NCBI GenBank assembly: GCA_030710605.1
Contig: CP092875.1
Location: 67,080,469-67,144,468, forward strand
Reading direction: 5' to 3'
DNA from: Cordylochernes scorpioides
Lineage: Eukaryota > Arthropoda > Arachnida > Pseudoscorpiones > Chernetidae
DNA length: 64,000 bases
Shown here: positions 33,874 through 45,900 of the stretch, in pieces
Layout: each line of letters opens with the position of its first letter
Position numbering within the stretch: position 1 is the stretch's first letter
The notes under the pieces: generated by a model
What the model was told of the DNA's origin: nothing
Seen by the model: only the letters and a program-made list of their open reading frames with translations
Databases searched by the model: none
Translations under genes and position numbers: made by a program

Positions 33874-34596
33874 CCTGATTTCAGAAAAATTTCATTTTTG
33901 TACTATTTTTTTCACATTATAATGTCTTAAGAAAAAGGCATCTCCTTATCGTGCAACTGAAAGTTGCTGATGGCTTGCGCCATCTATTTTTTCACATTAT
34001 AATGTTTATATTTGACCCCAATACTACAGGTAATTCAATAGTTAATTACTTGTACTTTAATAGGCTGTTTATAATAAAGATTAAAGATAATTAATTATGA
34101 ATATAGATTTTCTTAATTTGATATTAGAGTAATATAATCAAATCGTGAAATCTTAATGGTAAAATCGAATAAAGTAACCTTGGGAATTATGTAACTTGGG
34201 TTAATCGAATCGACTTAAATGTATTCTCTTGTGATTTATGGCATTACGGTATATTAGATTAGGCTTCTATTATCAATTTGGATAATGTATCTCTGAATCA
34301 ATCAATACGGGGGAGGCAAACAAATGACAGGAATATAGAAAAGTGGCAGTTATTTTTCAATCCTAAAACAAAGATTTATAATAAATATAAGATCTGTATT
34401 TATATCTTTTAGAGAAAATATTGCTTTTAATTTATAGTTCAGAAGAAAGAAAGTTGATGTAAAGAGGAACAGAAATAACTGTCAGCTGCTCCACATAATT
34501 TGTTCGACGGCATTAATCCTTTGTTCCATAAATCCCTAATTCTTGACAGCTGGCGCTTGTTTTACTCGAAATAAACATTATGGTGGATATAGTTAT

Positions 34597-35014
34597 GGTT
34601 GTCACAATGCTTCAACTTTGGTATTTTAAATATGAATACACATGTTTACACTTAGAAAGAGTATGTGAAATATTCAAATTGCATCATATACATGATGCAT
34701 CATATACATATTAGATAATAAAAAGGCATATATTGATTTGAATAAAAGATTTATTTGCCAATATTTCAATTAGCTGAACGCCAACCTTTATCAAGGCATT
34801 ACATTTTTGTATAAATAAACTCAGCACCGCATAATATTATAATATCACAGTTTAAAGCCTTGATAAAGGTTGATGTTCAGCCAACCGAAATATTGGCAAA
34901 TAAATCTTTTATTCAAGCCATGGTTGCCACAATGCTTCAACTTTGGTATTTCAAATATGAACATACATATTTACACTTAGAGAGGATGTGAAGCATATTC
35001 AAATTGAATCATAT
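34597..35014. repeat. Direct repeats around an inverted Penelope-like pair
   Basis: About 95 bp (34597-34693) recur at 34920-35014, both containing CACAATGCTTCAACTTTGG. Between them lie two Penelope-like terminal repeats in inverted orientation (34713-34921) with cores near 34780 (minus) and 34858 (plus). The flanking repeats have diverged noticeably. Confidence 0.6.
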
Positions 35015-35029
35015 TGATATATAAATATG

Positions 35030-35300
35030 TATATGTAATTCTACCGTCCTAAAAGCTTATGTCTATAGTTTGCTTAAATACCATCTCTAAGGTTTCATCC
35101 TTCAGTATAGCATATGAAAGCAGAATGATCCAAAACAGTATTAGATCTCTAAAGAAGCGGTCTGGTAGATTAAAAAAAAAAAAAATTGGCGAAACCACTG
35201 TGAGGGTTCACCACTGATGAGCCCAAGCCCTCCCAATATTTTCTAATTGCAGTAAGGGCAGTAGAAGTTTGATTTATTTGTGGAAAGAAACATTCGTGTT
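35030..35300. repeat. FB-D fold-back, single arm
   Basis: One arm with GAAGCGGTCTGGTAG, an A-run interruption at 35171-35184, and TTGCAGTAAGGGCAGTAGAAG. Confidence 0.55.
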
Positions 35301-35394
35301 TTGGTGTTTTCATTTGTATTCCATATATAAATAAATATAACATAAAGAGAGTTGCGGAAGGATGGTATTCATATATCAAAAGAGGTATATATAT

Positions 35395-35815
35395 ATGCGA
35401 GGCCGCTAGTTGCGGCGACGGTCAATAGATGGCGTCTGGCTTTAGACGTCTATTTTGACGGGAGAGGCGAACCTTGTCTCTTTAGATCAATTTCCTCCCG
35501 GCAAAATTTCATCTATATTTTAGCCATAGATATGGCCCAGCCACTTTGCCAGCTAAACACCTCTTTGGCAGATTGTCAAGATTCCATTAGATCCCGTGTG
35601 GTATCATGGAATAAAGTCCGCCCTAGACTGACAAGGGCCATTAGCCCGAAACCATGGTCTCTAGGTGGACGCTTTTCAGTTTGTCAAAGCTGGTGTTGTG
35701 GCTTTGTCACTGACCCGAGGCCGCTAGTTGCGGCGACGGTCAATAGATGGCGTCTGGTTTTAGACGTCTATTTTGACGAGAGAGGCGACCCTTGTCTCTT
35801 TATATATATATTCGA
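35395..35815 (+). repeat. GC-rich dispersed repeat, two tandem copies
   Basis: 35395-35520 is a 3' partial copy; 35523-35815 is nearly full length (starts GCCACTTTGCCAGC, ends TTGTCTCTTTATATA). The same partial-then-full order occurs at 2967-3357. The 157-codon frame over both copies follows from their spacing and has no domain. Confidence 0.65.
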
Positions 35816-36149
35816 GGTTGCGTGAGTAGTAATATACCAAAAAAGAAGCGCATCTCATTGTAGTTCTTCAATATTTACGTTTTCAATTATTGGTAATTCT
35901 TGTGTTTCAATTTTTGAAGCCATCACCACCCGGGACATCGTCCAATTCCTTCCTTCTAATCCATTATCAACATCTTCCATCAACAATCATCCAGTAATCC
36001 AATATAATATAGAATTAATTACATAATCAACTCAACACATGATTTATAAAATGTAATCAAAGCAGCCGGTCAAATCCGACAAACATAAGACTACAACATA
36101 AATTAATTTAACACGGAGTCAAATTGATGCCCGTGCTGTTTAAATGTAC

Positions 36150-37520
36150 CTCATTACATTGTTGTGAATAGATTTGTCTGTTTATTAATTCCTCTAAATC
36201 TCTATACATTTTCATTTAATTAAACTCCAACGACTCCTCATCCTCACTCCCGTTTATCTATGTCTTCCAAAGCCTCTTATTCTTGCTCAAATTTATCCTT
36301 CAAGTATTCAAACGGAGCTCTGGCACTTTCTTTATACAAAATTCCTTATATATGTAGATATCTTTGTGAACTTACAGTACAATCAGAAACAATCCATAAT
36401 ACACTATTATCCTAACCATTTTTGTCTTCAATTTGCAATTCGAATACCAAAATGTCAATATTGCTTACTTATTTTGATAATGTAAATAGATTTGGCTGTT
36501 TAATAATTACTCTTTAGCGATAAATTTTGATTTATTTAAACTCTAATGACTCCTCATTCTTACTAACGTATATTTATTTCTTCCAAAGCCACTGATATTT
36601 TCTTAAATCTAACATCCAAGTATTCAAACGGGACCCTGACATCTTCTGTGTACAAAGGTTGAACCGCTCCTTATATGTGTAGATTTGTTTGTGCACCTAC
36701 AGTACAAGCAGACGCAATCCACTATTATCCTAACCATTTTTGTCTTCAATTTGCAATTCGAATACCAAAACGTAAATATTGCTTACTTATTTTGATAATG
36801 TTGTAAATAGATTTGGCTGTGTAATAAGTATTCTTTAGCGATAAATTCTGATTTATAACAACTCCAATTACCCCTCAAATTCCCACTACCGTATATTTAT
36901 TTCTTCAAAAACCTCCAATTCTTACTTAAATCTAGCCTAATCGGTGTCCAAGTATTCAAACGGGACCCTGGCATCTTCTGTGTACAAAAGTCGAACCGCC
37001 CCTTATATGTGTAGATTTGTTTGTGCACTTACAGTACAAGCAGACGCAATCCATAATCCACTATTATCCTCCCCCTTTTTTTGTCTTATCTTCAATTTGT
37101 AATTTGAATACCAAAACGTCAATATTGCTTACTTATTTTGATAATGTTGTAAATAGATTTGTCTGTGTAATAAGTATTCTTTAGCGATAAATTCTGATTT
37201 ATTTCAACTCAACGACTCCTCACACATTCTCACTACCGTATATTTATTTCTTCAAAGCCTTCAATTCTTACTTAAATCTATTCTCATCGATCCAAGTATT
37301 CAAACGGGGTTCTGACACTTTCTATGTACAAAAAGGTCGAACTGCTCCTTATATGTGTAGATTTATTGAACTTACAGTGCACTTACAGTACAAGCAGACG
37401 CAATCCATCACCCATTATTATGTCCTGAACACATTATATTTGATATCATAAGATAAAGTCTGATCTTCAATTTTAAATTGCAATTCGAATGTCAAAACGT
37501 CAATATTTCTCACTTATTTT
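36150..37520. repeat. Satellite of about 300-350-bp units
   Basis: At least four diverged units, each with TTGCTTACTTATTTTGATAA, a TATTTATTTCTTC stretch, AAGTATTCAAACGG and TACAAGCAGACGCAATCCA. Units begin near 36465, 36775 and 37130. A lone monomer lies about 3 kb away at 40500-40790. No ORF. Confidence 0.75.
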
Positions 37521-37727
37521 GATACCATCATATTTGTAATCCAAAAGATATTGTAATAAAATTCACTTGTATATCTATCTTCATATAACAACAACAAAAA
37601 GATTAATTAAGACCTTTTAGTCTTATACAGATTCTCTAAGCACATAAATGTAGGGTATATACAGTAATAACAGTAATAGTGGAAAACATTCAAAACATTC
37701 CCGAAATTCCCTAAATACGATTCCCAG

Positions 37728-37875
37728 CCTGCCAGTCCTGAACATCTATTGAATTGCATCAAAATCCTCCAAAAAGACCTCTGGAAAAACCCCAGAACTA
37801 TAATAGAAAAGCTGAGACAATGGGACCTACTGGAGATCGTTTAAACGACTTGAGGAATAAGCAACAACAACAACA
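37728..37875 (+). pseudogene. LINE ORF2 C-terminus with CAA tail
   Basis: Reads PASPEHLLNCIKILQKDLW, then NPRTIIEKLRQWDLLEIV and a stop at 37842-37844. SPEHLLNC is the H...C half of the terminal knuckle of LINE ORF2 proteins. A short tail ends in (CAA)n. The overlapping 66-codon frame from 37754 is in the wrong phase. Confidence 0.65.
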
Positions 37876-38760
37876 CAGTAATAGTATCAGTAATTCAGCA
37901 ATGTTAATTACAGTGAATCCAATAATTAGAAAGGAAGGGCTTAGCATAAACTAATTATAGGCAGTTAAGAACAAACAGTTATTTTTCTTAAAGAGCAATA
38001 ATTAGTGGATTTTTGTGTGAGTGACAGAAATATAATTATCAGGCATTTTTATAGTTTTATACATGGATGGATCAAGATTAGAGGATTGTATAAAGTCGGA
38101 ATATAAAGTATTAGGGGTCAATTAATTTGTTTATTCCTCCAGTTGTTCATCTCACTCCATATAGAAGGAGTAGCTAGGAACAAACTTACTCCATATCTAG
38201 AGGAAACCTATCTGGAGACAAATCAATATCTGTGATGTGTCGCTCAACAGCCGATAGCTGTGGAGAATCTTCTGACAGCAAATGTTCTTCGATCGCTTCT
38301 GAAATTCTGTTTCTTTTTCTCTTTCACTCTGTTAGCATTTTTATAAGTTGTTTTTCATAGATTTATATATTTATATTTTTGACCAGATGACCGGACTACT
38401 TTGCATGTATATATTTGGTTTTGAAATGATGTAAATTAGTTAGTTATGAAAGGAAATTAAAAGTGTTAATTTTTTGGAGGTGTTGGTGTTTACTCTGCTC
38501 GATGGTAGAATAGGAAAGTCTTAGCTCAAAACACACTCTATCGATCTGCTTATGCAAATTTCATCTTACTTAATTGCATATCATATGCATAACTTATTGG
38601 TTTTGTTACCTTGTGATTCTTCTCTAAAATGTGCGTCCTTTTTAAAGTATGTAAAAGAATGAATTTTTAATTTATCAAAAAAGCATCAATATATATTCTT
38701 AAATTTTAATTATCTTACTATACCATTTATACTTGTTGGCTAAGAATATTTTTGCTTATC
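37876..38760. other. No recognised feature
   Basis: AT-rich with small balanced patches (38150-38330); no second copy in the window and no convincing ORF. Confidence 0.3.
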
Positions 38761-39052
38761 CTTAGTACACGTGGTACAGGCCATGATAATATAGTGGGTA
38801 GAAGTAGGCGGCTGCTTTTACTGTAAATGCACCACATTTCTACACATGCGGAAAGAAGTTCGACTTTGCACTTACAAATGTGCCAGAGGCCCGTTTGGTT
38901 ACTTGCACTCGCTGGTGGGGTTGGACTTTTGCAAGAATCGGGGGCCATTGGAGCATTTTTTTAATCAGAAAAAAGTGTCCAATCCGGAAATCAAACCCAG
39001 GTCGTAGCGGTCGAAAACCAACGGTTTAGACCATCCTTCCACCTACCCCCTT
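38761..39052 (-). mobile_element. tRNA-derived SINE, complete
   Basis: Same arrangement as 31944-32249. The tRNA-like head (complement of CGAAAACCAACGGTTTAG) lies at about 39050-38970 and the body ends GTACCACGTGTACTAAGG. A 73-codon frame inside it is not a gene. Confidence 0.75.
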
Positions 39053-39690
39053 GTTGCCTAAGATTAAAGACAGTGTATTTTGAATATGAATAAATGATCA
39101 GCAAAACTCTGAGAATATATAAATAATTCATATCAAATTTTAGAAAGAATATATATTGTAGCAAAGTATTTATTATATTTTATATGGAAATTATTAATTT
39201 TTTCTATTTATATTATTTATATTTTGTTACTGTGGAAACTTCCCTCATTACTTAACTTGTATTTTATAAATGTTGATTTGTGTTTGTGTCTTAAATTGCT
39301 GTGTCATCCTGAAGTTTGTCTTTCCTGATTTTCTAAGTTACAATATCCATATCATTAAGATAGATTTATAATGTATAGAGTGTCCCAAATTTATGGTAAT
39401 TTCTATGTACATTGGTATGTGCATATGCGTACTCCTTTGTTGAAATTTTCCATAGCCATTTCGCATAGATGAGAGACTGAATTTGATTGATACCGAGTTC
39501 TAATTTCTTTCAAGGCGTAGGTGGTCTTGTTAACTTAGAGATTTTAGAGTTAATTTTTTTTTCTTATCCTTTTATTAGTCTAAATTAGACAAGATCTTGG
39601 AGGTCGTGCTCATAAAGAAGTTCAAGAACTCTTCTTGGTTCTCTGTACAGGGATCCTTTGTCCTTTCCAATACAATTTAATATATATATT

Positions 39691-39835
39691 AAGAATGGCA
39701 TATCCTGACCAAGAGCACATGTGTTTTACAGAAGGCAAAGCGCCATCTGGTGGAACAGAAATCAACTAAACATTGATTTATGGTGCTCTGCCTTCTGTAA
39801 AGCACATGTGCTCTTGGTCAGGATATGCCATTCTT
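39691..39835. mobile_element. Fold-back element, family FB-B, minimal
   Basis: Arms AAGAATGGCATATCCTGACC and complement, about 65 bp each. Near-perfect hairpin; no interior cargo. Confidence 0.75.
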
Positions 39836-39887
39836 AATATTGATTCCAACACCTGATCTTTTTATCTTCTATTTTTTCTTTCGTTTT

Positions 39888-40091
39888 TTAATTTAATATA
39901 TGTTGGGGAGTGGCCTCTTCGGTTTTGCACCCAGTGCACATGGGAAAGCTTTTGGCTCCCTCTTTATAGACTAGAGGGCGCAGGTTACCAGATTTCCATC
40001 TGGCCAACAGTGTCGATTCCCTTCTGTTTAGTTGGAGGGTCTGAGGGTCTGTTAAAAATTGATAAGATAAAGTAGAACGGCGTAAAAGCAA
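39888..40091 (-). pseudogene. LINE ORF2 C-terminal fragment
   Basis: The 67-codon frame contains STLLARWKSGNLRPLVYKEG and CTGCKTEEATPQHILN, the C-x2-C...H part of the terminal knuckle; the frame then breaks. It resembles THILSFP and SPEHLLNC in the other copies. Low-GC flanks on both sides. Confidence 0.6.
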
Positions 40092-40499
40092 TTGATCTTT
40101 GCGGCCAACTCTGCGATCGACTAAACGTGAAATTATACGACCAGGAAATTACTCTTGTAGTAAGTAATTGACTCTTTTTCCTTTTTGTAGGGGGAATGGG
40201 GAGATTAGATGGGAGTCTACTCTATGGAATTAACAATTTTTTCAAATTATAAACCTCGAGAGAGAAATAAGGAAATCAAGCTTCTGAAGCTTTAAAAAAA
40301 AACGCAAATTGCCCGGGTTATAAACCTATCTAATCTATCGAAATTACTTCATTCGTTAATTGTGGGGCACCCACTATATAAATGAAATGGCATATTGTGG
40401 TCAAAAAACGATAATTTATTTTCAAACATCTCTAATATATCAACAGACAGTACGCCAATCTTCTTCTGGAACGCTTTTTAATTTCAATAATTAAACATA

Positions 40500-40790
40500 T
40501 GGCAATATCACGCTATTCATCTTAAACGACTCCTCAATTTAACTACAATATATTTATTTCTTCCAAAGCCACCGATTCTTACTTAAATCTAACCTCAAAG
40601 TATTCTAACAGAGAGAGAGAGAAGCTCTAGCACTTTCTTTATACAATAGTCCTTATATGCGTAGATTTAGTTGTGCCCTTTCAATACAAGAAGACGCAAT
40701 CCACAATCCACTATTATCATGACCATGTTTTTCTTTATCTTCAATTTGCAATTCGAATACCAAAACGTCTACAATCTTCCAGGATTGGCC
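40500..40790. repeat. Lone satellite monomer
   Basis: Single unit of the 36150-37520 satellite, with TATTTATTTCTTCCAAAGCC and GCAATCCACAATCCACTATT. Confidence 0.65.
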
Positions 40791-41345
40791 AAATACCCAT
40801 TCATGATTAATTAAGAATACAATTATATTGTATATATATATATATATAGTGCGTAGTATTTAAATTTATTGTGTGTTTTCTTTTTTAGAAAGACTATCGT
40901 GCCCGAAAGCTAGAGATCTGGGAAGCTTGATGTAGATTCAGAAAATAAAACTATTTTAAAGCACGATTTCATATTTTAGAATAAAACACACGTCTTACTA
41001 TCCTTAACTATGGAGATATTCAATAATGTTTGATTAAACCTCGGGATATATCTTCATGCGACTGTACATAACACATTTATAGAACAAAGGATATGGCTGA
41101 TATTTGCATACCAACCCTTTGTACATATTTCAATTGTGTTTATATTTTTTTCTCTTTTCGTCGAACTAACTTATATAGCTTTTAACTTATATCAACTATT
41201 CGTTGATTTTTATTTATTCCAGAATTGACCAAATACCCATTCATGATTAATCAAGAATACAAAATTATTGTATAGTGTAGTATTTAAATTTATTGTAGTG
41301 TGTTTTATTTTGTAGAAATCTAGAGATCCGAGAAGCTTGATGTTT
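40770..41345. repeat. Direct repeat pair
   Basis: 40780-40935 and 41215-41345 share CAAATACCCATTCATGATTA, GTAGTATTTAAATTTATTG and GAAGCTTGATGT. The first copy has an AT microsatellite and a CCCGAAAGCTAGAGATC segment that recurs in the 31262-31926 palindrome. Confidence 0.55.
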
Positions 41346-41454
41346 TTACCTTTACAGCTTAATTACATTCAAATATTAGCCATCGAAAGTTGTTATATAA
41401 ACCTGACAGTCGTGTGAGGTTATCATTTGCGATGCAAACAATACATTTTTTATA

Positions 41455-41625
41455 AGATTTTAAACTATTTTAGAAGTGTATGATTCTTTTGAAAATTAAA
41501 CAAATATCTATTGTCTTCACTTCAATGAAAAATTAATGGGACCTGGCTCATCAGTGGTGAACCCTCCCAGCGGTTTCACCAGTTTAATCTACAATACCGC
41601 TGTTATATTGCATTCTTCTGTTTTT
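41455..41625. repeat. FB-D fold-back, single arm
   Basis: GTATGATTCTTTTGAAAATT at the left and CCCTCCCAGCGGTTTCACC in the middle match the left arm of 20961-21507. Confidence 0.6.
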
Positions 41626-42874
41626 CCTTTCATACCGATACTGAAGCTGACCTCTTGTAAACGGTATATTAAATGAAGTTAAAAATTTTAAAGGGACATT
41701 AAATACGAGTAAACACAAATGGAATTAGCCCAAGAGAGTTTATTAACATAATTAAAGTAATTCGACTTAGTATTAAGGAGAGAGCGTTGAAAGAAGACTT
41801 AGAAAAAAATATCTTTAATTCTTTCTTTAGGGGGGGAATCAATTATAATTTTAATAAAAGTTATAACAGGGTGTGGAATTAATCAAAATATAAATAAAAA
41901 GACAAATGGGAAAATTAAGGAAATTTAATTTATATTAAAAAATTTTGAAGATGGGTCAAAACAGAAAATAAGTTTACCATTTTAAAAGAAAATTTAATGA
42001 CTTACTATCTAGCATAAGATTTGAAGGGACAGTAGAAATACATATAATTATAAATATATAATATCATTCGAGAAAATGTTCTTCCGCAAAAATCAAGTAG
42101 ATCTTTTATATTATTAATAATAAAAACATCCCGCTAAAAATATTCTACGCACAGTCTGTCGATATGTATAAAGAATAAATGGTTGTTATTTTCCATAAAT
42201 TTTACCCGATCATTTATTATCTCAAAAGGATAGCTCAATATATTCAGAATAAGATTATATATTCAAAATATATTTATATATAATATATGGTGCTCCGAAT
42301 ATCATTTATGAAGATATAAAACTGAATTTCTTATAAATATTCTCCGAATTTTTAAAGAACAAACCAACTTTTTTGTTTATAATCTTTTTGAGATCATTAT
42401 TGGAAAACCTATTTTGTTTGAAAAGCATAATTCCATGTATAGCTATATCCTGTTTTAGTGAGCAGTTTGGATTTTATGGATATATTTCCAAATGGCAAAA
42501 TATATTTCTTGTTTTTCCATTGTTAGAAGACTTGTTTTGTTTATTCAACATTAAGATGAATAAAAATTGATAAAACTTCAATAGAAATTTTAATGTTTTT
42601 ATGCCATTTCCCTTTCATCTAAATAAACTCTCTTACTGTCTTAATATCTTTGAATTTATTTTTCATTTTTTGTCTATCCAACTTCCTAAAGGATGGTCAG
42701 TTTAATGTTAACACGATTTTCTATGTGCGTTTTAAATAGGTACTTTTTAAACTATACTATTATGAGTTTTTTTTAGTAATTTTCTTATGTATGTGTTTTA
42801 AAAATACAATAAAAATCTTGTTTTTAATGTTTCATTTCTTTTTGGTTGTTTTCTTTGATGATTTAAAAATCCAT
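41626..42874. other. No recognised feature
   Basis: Strongly AT-rich. A 65-codon frame at 42373-42570 is hydrophobic but has no recognisable family. Confidence 0.3.
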
Positions 42875-42960
42875 GTTGTTGTTGTCGTGTCCAATCAAGA
42901 GACTCAGATGTCTCCCTACTTCTCTATCACAGCAGTATCAATGTCCTTTATCTTTAAAAG
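42875..42960 (-). pseudogene. LINE 3' end, decayed
   Basis: On the minus strand the frame reads DTAVIEK, a stop, then GDI and a stop, followed by a tail ending in CAACAACAAC. Counterpart of 154-228. Confidence 0.5.
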
Positions 42961-43487
42961 ACCATAAAAATGAGGTATGGTTGTGTATAGTGATATATTA
43001 ACCTTGATGTATGGCCACTGGACATGCGTCGGAGCTGGAGGCTGCTGTTGAGTTCTGTTCTGACTGGAGTATAGGAGCTCTAACTATGCTTATTTCCTGC
43101 GGTGAATCTGTATAAGACCGGTGGTCTTAATAAAGCTGTATATGTGTACCACTATTCCACCATCTTATTCTAATTTTAATATCGATACAGGAATAAAAAT
43201 AAACACTGAATGTATGTTCATTCAGCACACACGTTTCCACAACAATTGCCCAATTAGGACAAACCTCATTATTTAGTTGTTAGGTCTGAGAGGAGCCAGA
43301 GTTTCTCAACCCCGAAATATATCAATTACCGAAAATCAATCCTAATAATCATTAATATTAATAATAAACCTATGTTAAATGTTGTTATATAAAAAGACGT
43401 ACCTAGAGAGATTTTAAAAAATATTTTTCTTCGAAATAGTTATTATTGACAAAGTTAATTCCATGTTATTTACAATAATTTGTAAAA
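42961..43487. other. Unassigned, possible LTR fragment
   Basis: 43000-43160 is a balanced-composition patch with an AATAAAG signal downstream of CCGGTGGTCTT. It could be part of an LTR, but no second copy, primer site or polypurine tract is visible. Confidence 0.2.
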
Positions 43488-43732
43488 ACACTCGTAGACA
43501 AAGCTTAAGGAAGTTGTACCTTTTATTATGTATATCGGGATTCAGACAATGACTCTAAAGGATATTTGATACACAGTGACCATTATTTAAGATACACGAG
43601 ATAAAACTAAGTGTGACCAAATTTTCATCCGTCTTCTTAAATAATAATAATAAATATAAAAATAAAAAACAGCGATATCAAACTGGCGAAAACAAAGAAT
43701 TTCAACATCCTTAAGTTTTGTCCATGAGTGTA
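43488..43732. mobile_element. TIR MITE, ACTCATGGACAAAACTTAAGG family
   Basis: Left end ACACTCGTAGACAAAGCTTA and right end CTTAAGTTTTGTCCATGAGT are inverted repeats. Copies: 46605-46823, 56875-57095, a right half at 58435-58585, a left end at 59043-59080 and the satellite-bearing 61694-62434. The size and end sequence suggest a Tc1-like origin; a TA target duplication is not certain. Confidence 0.7.
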
Positions 43733-44292
43733 CTTTAAATATATTTATCAATAAATTGATAAAGATGAAGTAATCCAGCTAAACATTAAAAAATGTTTTA
43801 TTTCACAGATCCACAGGTACGCCTTTTTATATGATCATTTACAATAAATCGTTTTTGACTCAAAAAAGACAATATTTAGGTAAATGTTCACATTCAGACA
43901 TTACCCGGATAGATCAACCTCTAACATAGGAATATTCGTGTGAAGACAACAATTTTTTTTATTTTTTATTTTTTTATTATCCCATGGTTAAGATTACACC
44001 AGATCATGAAGGTTGAGAGCAATAATTTATTCTACTATAGTTTTGGGGTTGTTGTATAGGTCTTAGCTCCAATACAGTCCAGGATATGTGCTGGAGTTGC
44101 AGTGGAGTTGGAGCATTTTGAGCAGACAGGAAAAACTTTTTCTCCATCAATGAACATAATGGGTCTAGTATGTTTGGTCTTTAATTTTATTGATTATTCC
44201 AATCTCAATTGCTACAGAGAAAAATAATAAGATCAAATAAAGAATAATATTTAATAAAGAAGTAAATAAATGTAGATAAAATGTAATATATA

Positions 44293-45242
44293 TATATATG
44301 TTATATAAAAATGAACGAAATTTCCTGCTTGAATTTAGATCATGTTGAGGATTATGGTAATGCAGTCGTGGTTAACAATCTTGAAAGAATAATAATAATA
44401 ATATTGAAGATCAGATATTTCTTTATTGGAGCTGAGGAATATATAAAAGAACATAATTTGATAAAAGTAATGCCTGGCTTAAGGCGAGTAGAATAAGGAA
44501 AACAAAATATTATTTACATAATGTACAAAAGCTTTGAGCCGGTCATTGAGATAGAGAAAATATGTTTTTACGGGCTACTAACCAAAAGTTATGATTTTCG
44601 AGCCCAAACTCGATGTCAGGTGGCAAGGGACCCTAGGATCTGGCGGCAGGAGATGTCTCGCAGGGGTGGTGGAAACTTTGGGCAAGCAGGGGAACAGCGC
44701 CAGGGTGCAGTGAGGCAGATGCCTTGAATAGGCCAGGAATCCAGGAGAAGTGGCAGATGGAATTAGAGGCAGAAGGTCCTTGAAGCCTAGAACTTGAGGG
44801 CCCTAGATTTCAGAATGGGGTAGCTTGAGGCTCTCGCCTCGTGCTTGTCAGGAAGGCCCTTGGAGCAGCAGTTGGCACATTTGGAGGTGCGCTGGTCAGC
44901 AATGGATGGGCAGGCGCGGCCTTCATGGCCGTCTTGACCGCAGTGGAAGCACTTAGGAGCTCTGGAGCATTGGGCAGAGTTGAGGCCGAAGCCACAACAG
45001 CGGAAGCAGACGCGGGCGCGGATGGACTCCTCGAAGTTGAGGATAACTCCATCAACCACGATTCTCCCGCGAACGCCCAGGGCTCTAAAGGTCTTGAGGT
45101 CCATCTCGATGAGGTCATTGGGATAAAACAACAACGAGTTTTTATAGGGGAAGAGTGACCTCTGGCGGTCGATTTAGCAGAGTATTTGAATCTATGAAAT
45201 TCTAATTTAAAATAAAATAATATTTATATAAAACATATATAT
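44293..45242 (-). mobile_element. Repeat family F, longest copy, with gag-like ORF
   Basis: Outer parts match the short copies. The middle (44548-45130) is GC-rich and codes on the minus strand for a LINE gag-like protein. Bounded by AT runs ending in TGTTATATAAAA and complement-like sequence. It is the only copy with a recognisable domain. Confidence 0.7.
44787..45134 (-). pseudogene. LINE ORF1 (gag-like) zinc-knuckle fragment
   Basis: About 115 codons, starting without ATG. Knuckle 1 is C43-x2-C46...C56 with L where H is expected; knuckle 2 is a perfect C62-x2-C65-x4-H70-x4-C75; knuckle 3 (C86-x2-C89...H98) lacks its last cysteine. Three CCHC knuckles with KCFHCGQDGHEGRAC are typical of ORF1 nucleic-acid-binding proteins of jockey-like LINEs. 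N-terminus missing. The 102- and 105-codon frames in other phases are shadows. Confidence 0.75.
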
Positions 45243-45244
45243 AC

Positions 45245-45540
45245 CCATTTCTCGATTTCTCAAGAAGCCTCTGGGACCAAAAATCTTTTTGGCCGCAGTG
45301 GTTACAGCCTACTCCACGCTGACGAGCGCCAACAGCGCGAAACGCGTTCGTGGATGGCTTTTCTTGATTTATCTAGAAATTGGGTTGGCCAATTATCACG
45401 GAGCAAGCTAAAAAAACGTTTAGTTTATTTTTGCTCCACTAGATGGCGCTCTGCCATCTAAAAAGCACATGTGCTCGTGGTCAGGAAATGCCTTCTTTAT
45501 TTTTAATATCAACACCTGACCCACTTATCTTTTATATATA
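45245..45540 (-). mobile_element. Fold-back family FB-B, half copy
   Basis: Contains the interior block with GAGCGCCAACAGCGCGAAACG and one arm ending CAGGAAATGCCTTCTTTATT; the opposite arm is absent. Followed by ATCAACACCTGACC, the standard outer sequence. Confidence 0.65.
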
Positions 45541-45589
45541 GTAATATCCTTTTAAAAATAGAGCAATCCATAAATAAATCTTCAAATAA

Positions 45590-45900
45590 AAAGCCATATA
45601 TTGGATCAGAATATCATTTATTTTACCAATATTATTTATTGGCGTTCAACCAACTGAAATATTGGTAAAATAAATGATATTTTGATCCACAATAAATGGC
45701 TTTATATTTATAAATATAGTAGTATATGTTTAAAAACTTAATGCTGTTGAAGTTATGTGGCGCTGAGTTTGTTGTTGACACACTTTAAAATGTTATAACA
45801 CCTTGATAAAGGTTGCCGTTCAGCCAACTGAAATATTGGTAAAATAAATGATATTTTGATCCAATATATGCCTTTTTAATTAAAGATTTATCTATGGATT
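45590..45900. repeat. Penelope-like terminal repeats, two copies
   Basis: 45590-45700 is an inverted pair of tails with a damaged core (GGCGTTCAACCAACTGAAAT). 45720-45900 is a plus-strand copy with ACACCTTGATAAAGG and GCCAACTGAAATATTGG. Confidence 0.55.

Noticed and set aside
35352..35825. 157-codon frame
   Set aside because: Reads through two tandem copies of a GC-rich repeat; other copies of the repeat (3055-3357, 17815-18008) have stops in this frame.
43000..43170. Possible solo LTR
   Set aside because: Only a polyadenylation-like signal is visible; no TG...CA ends, target duplication or second copy.
44841..45158. 105-codon alanine-rich frame on the plus strand
   Set aside because: Shadow of the minus-strand zinc-knuckle frame in GC-rich DNA.
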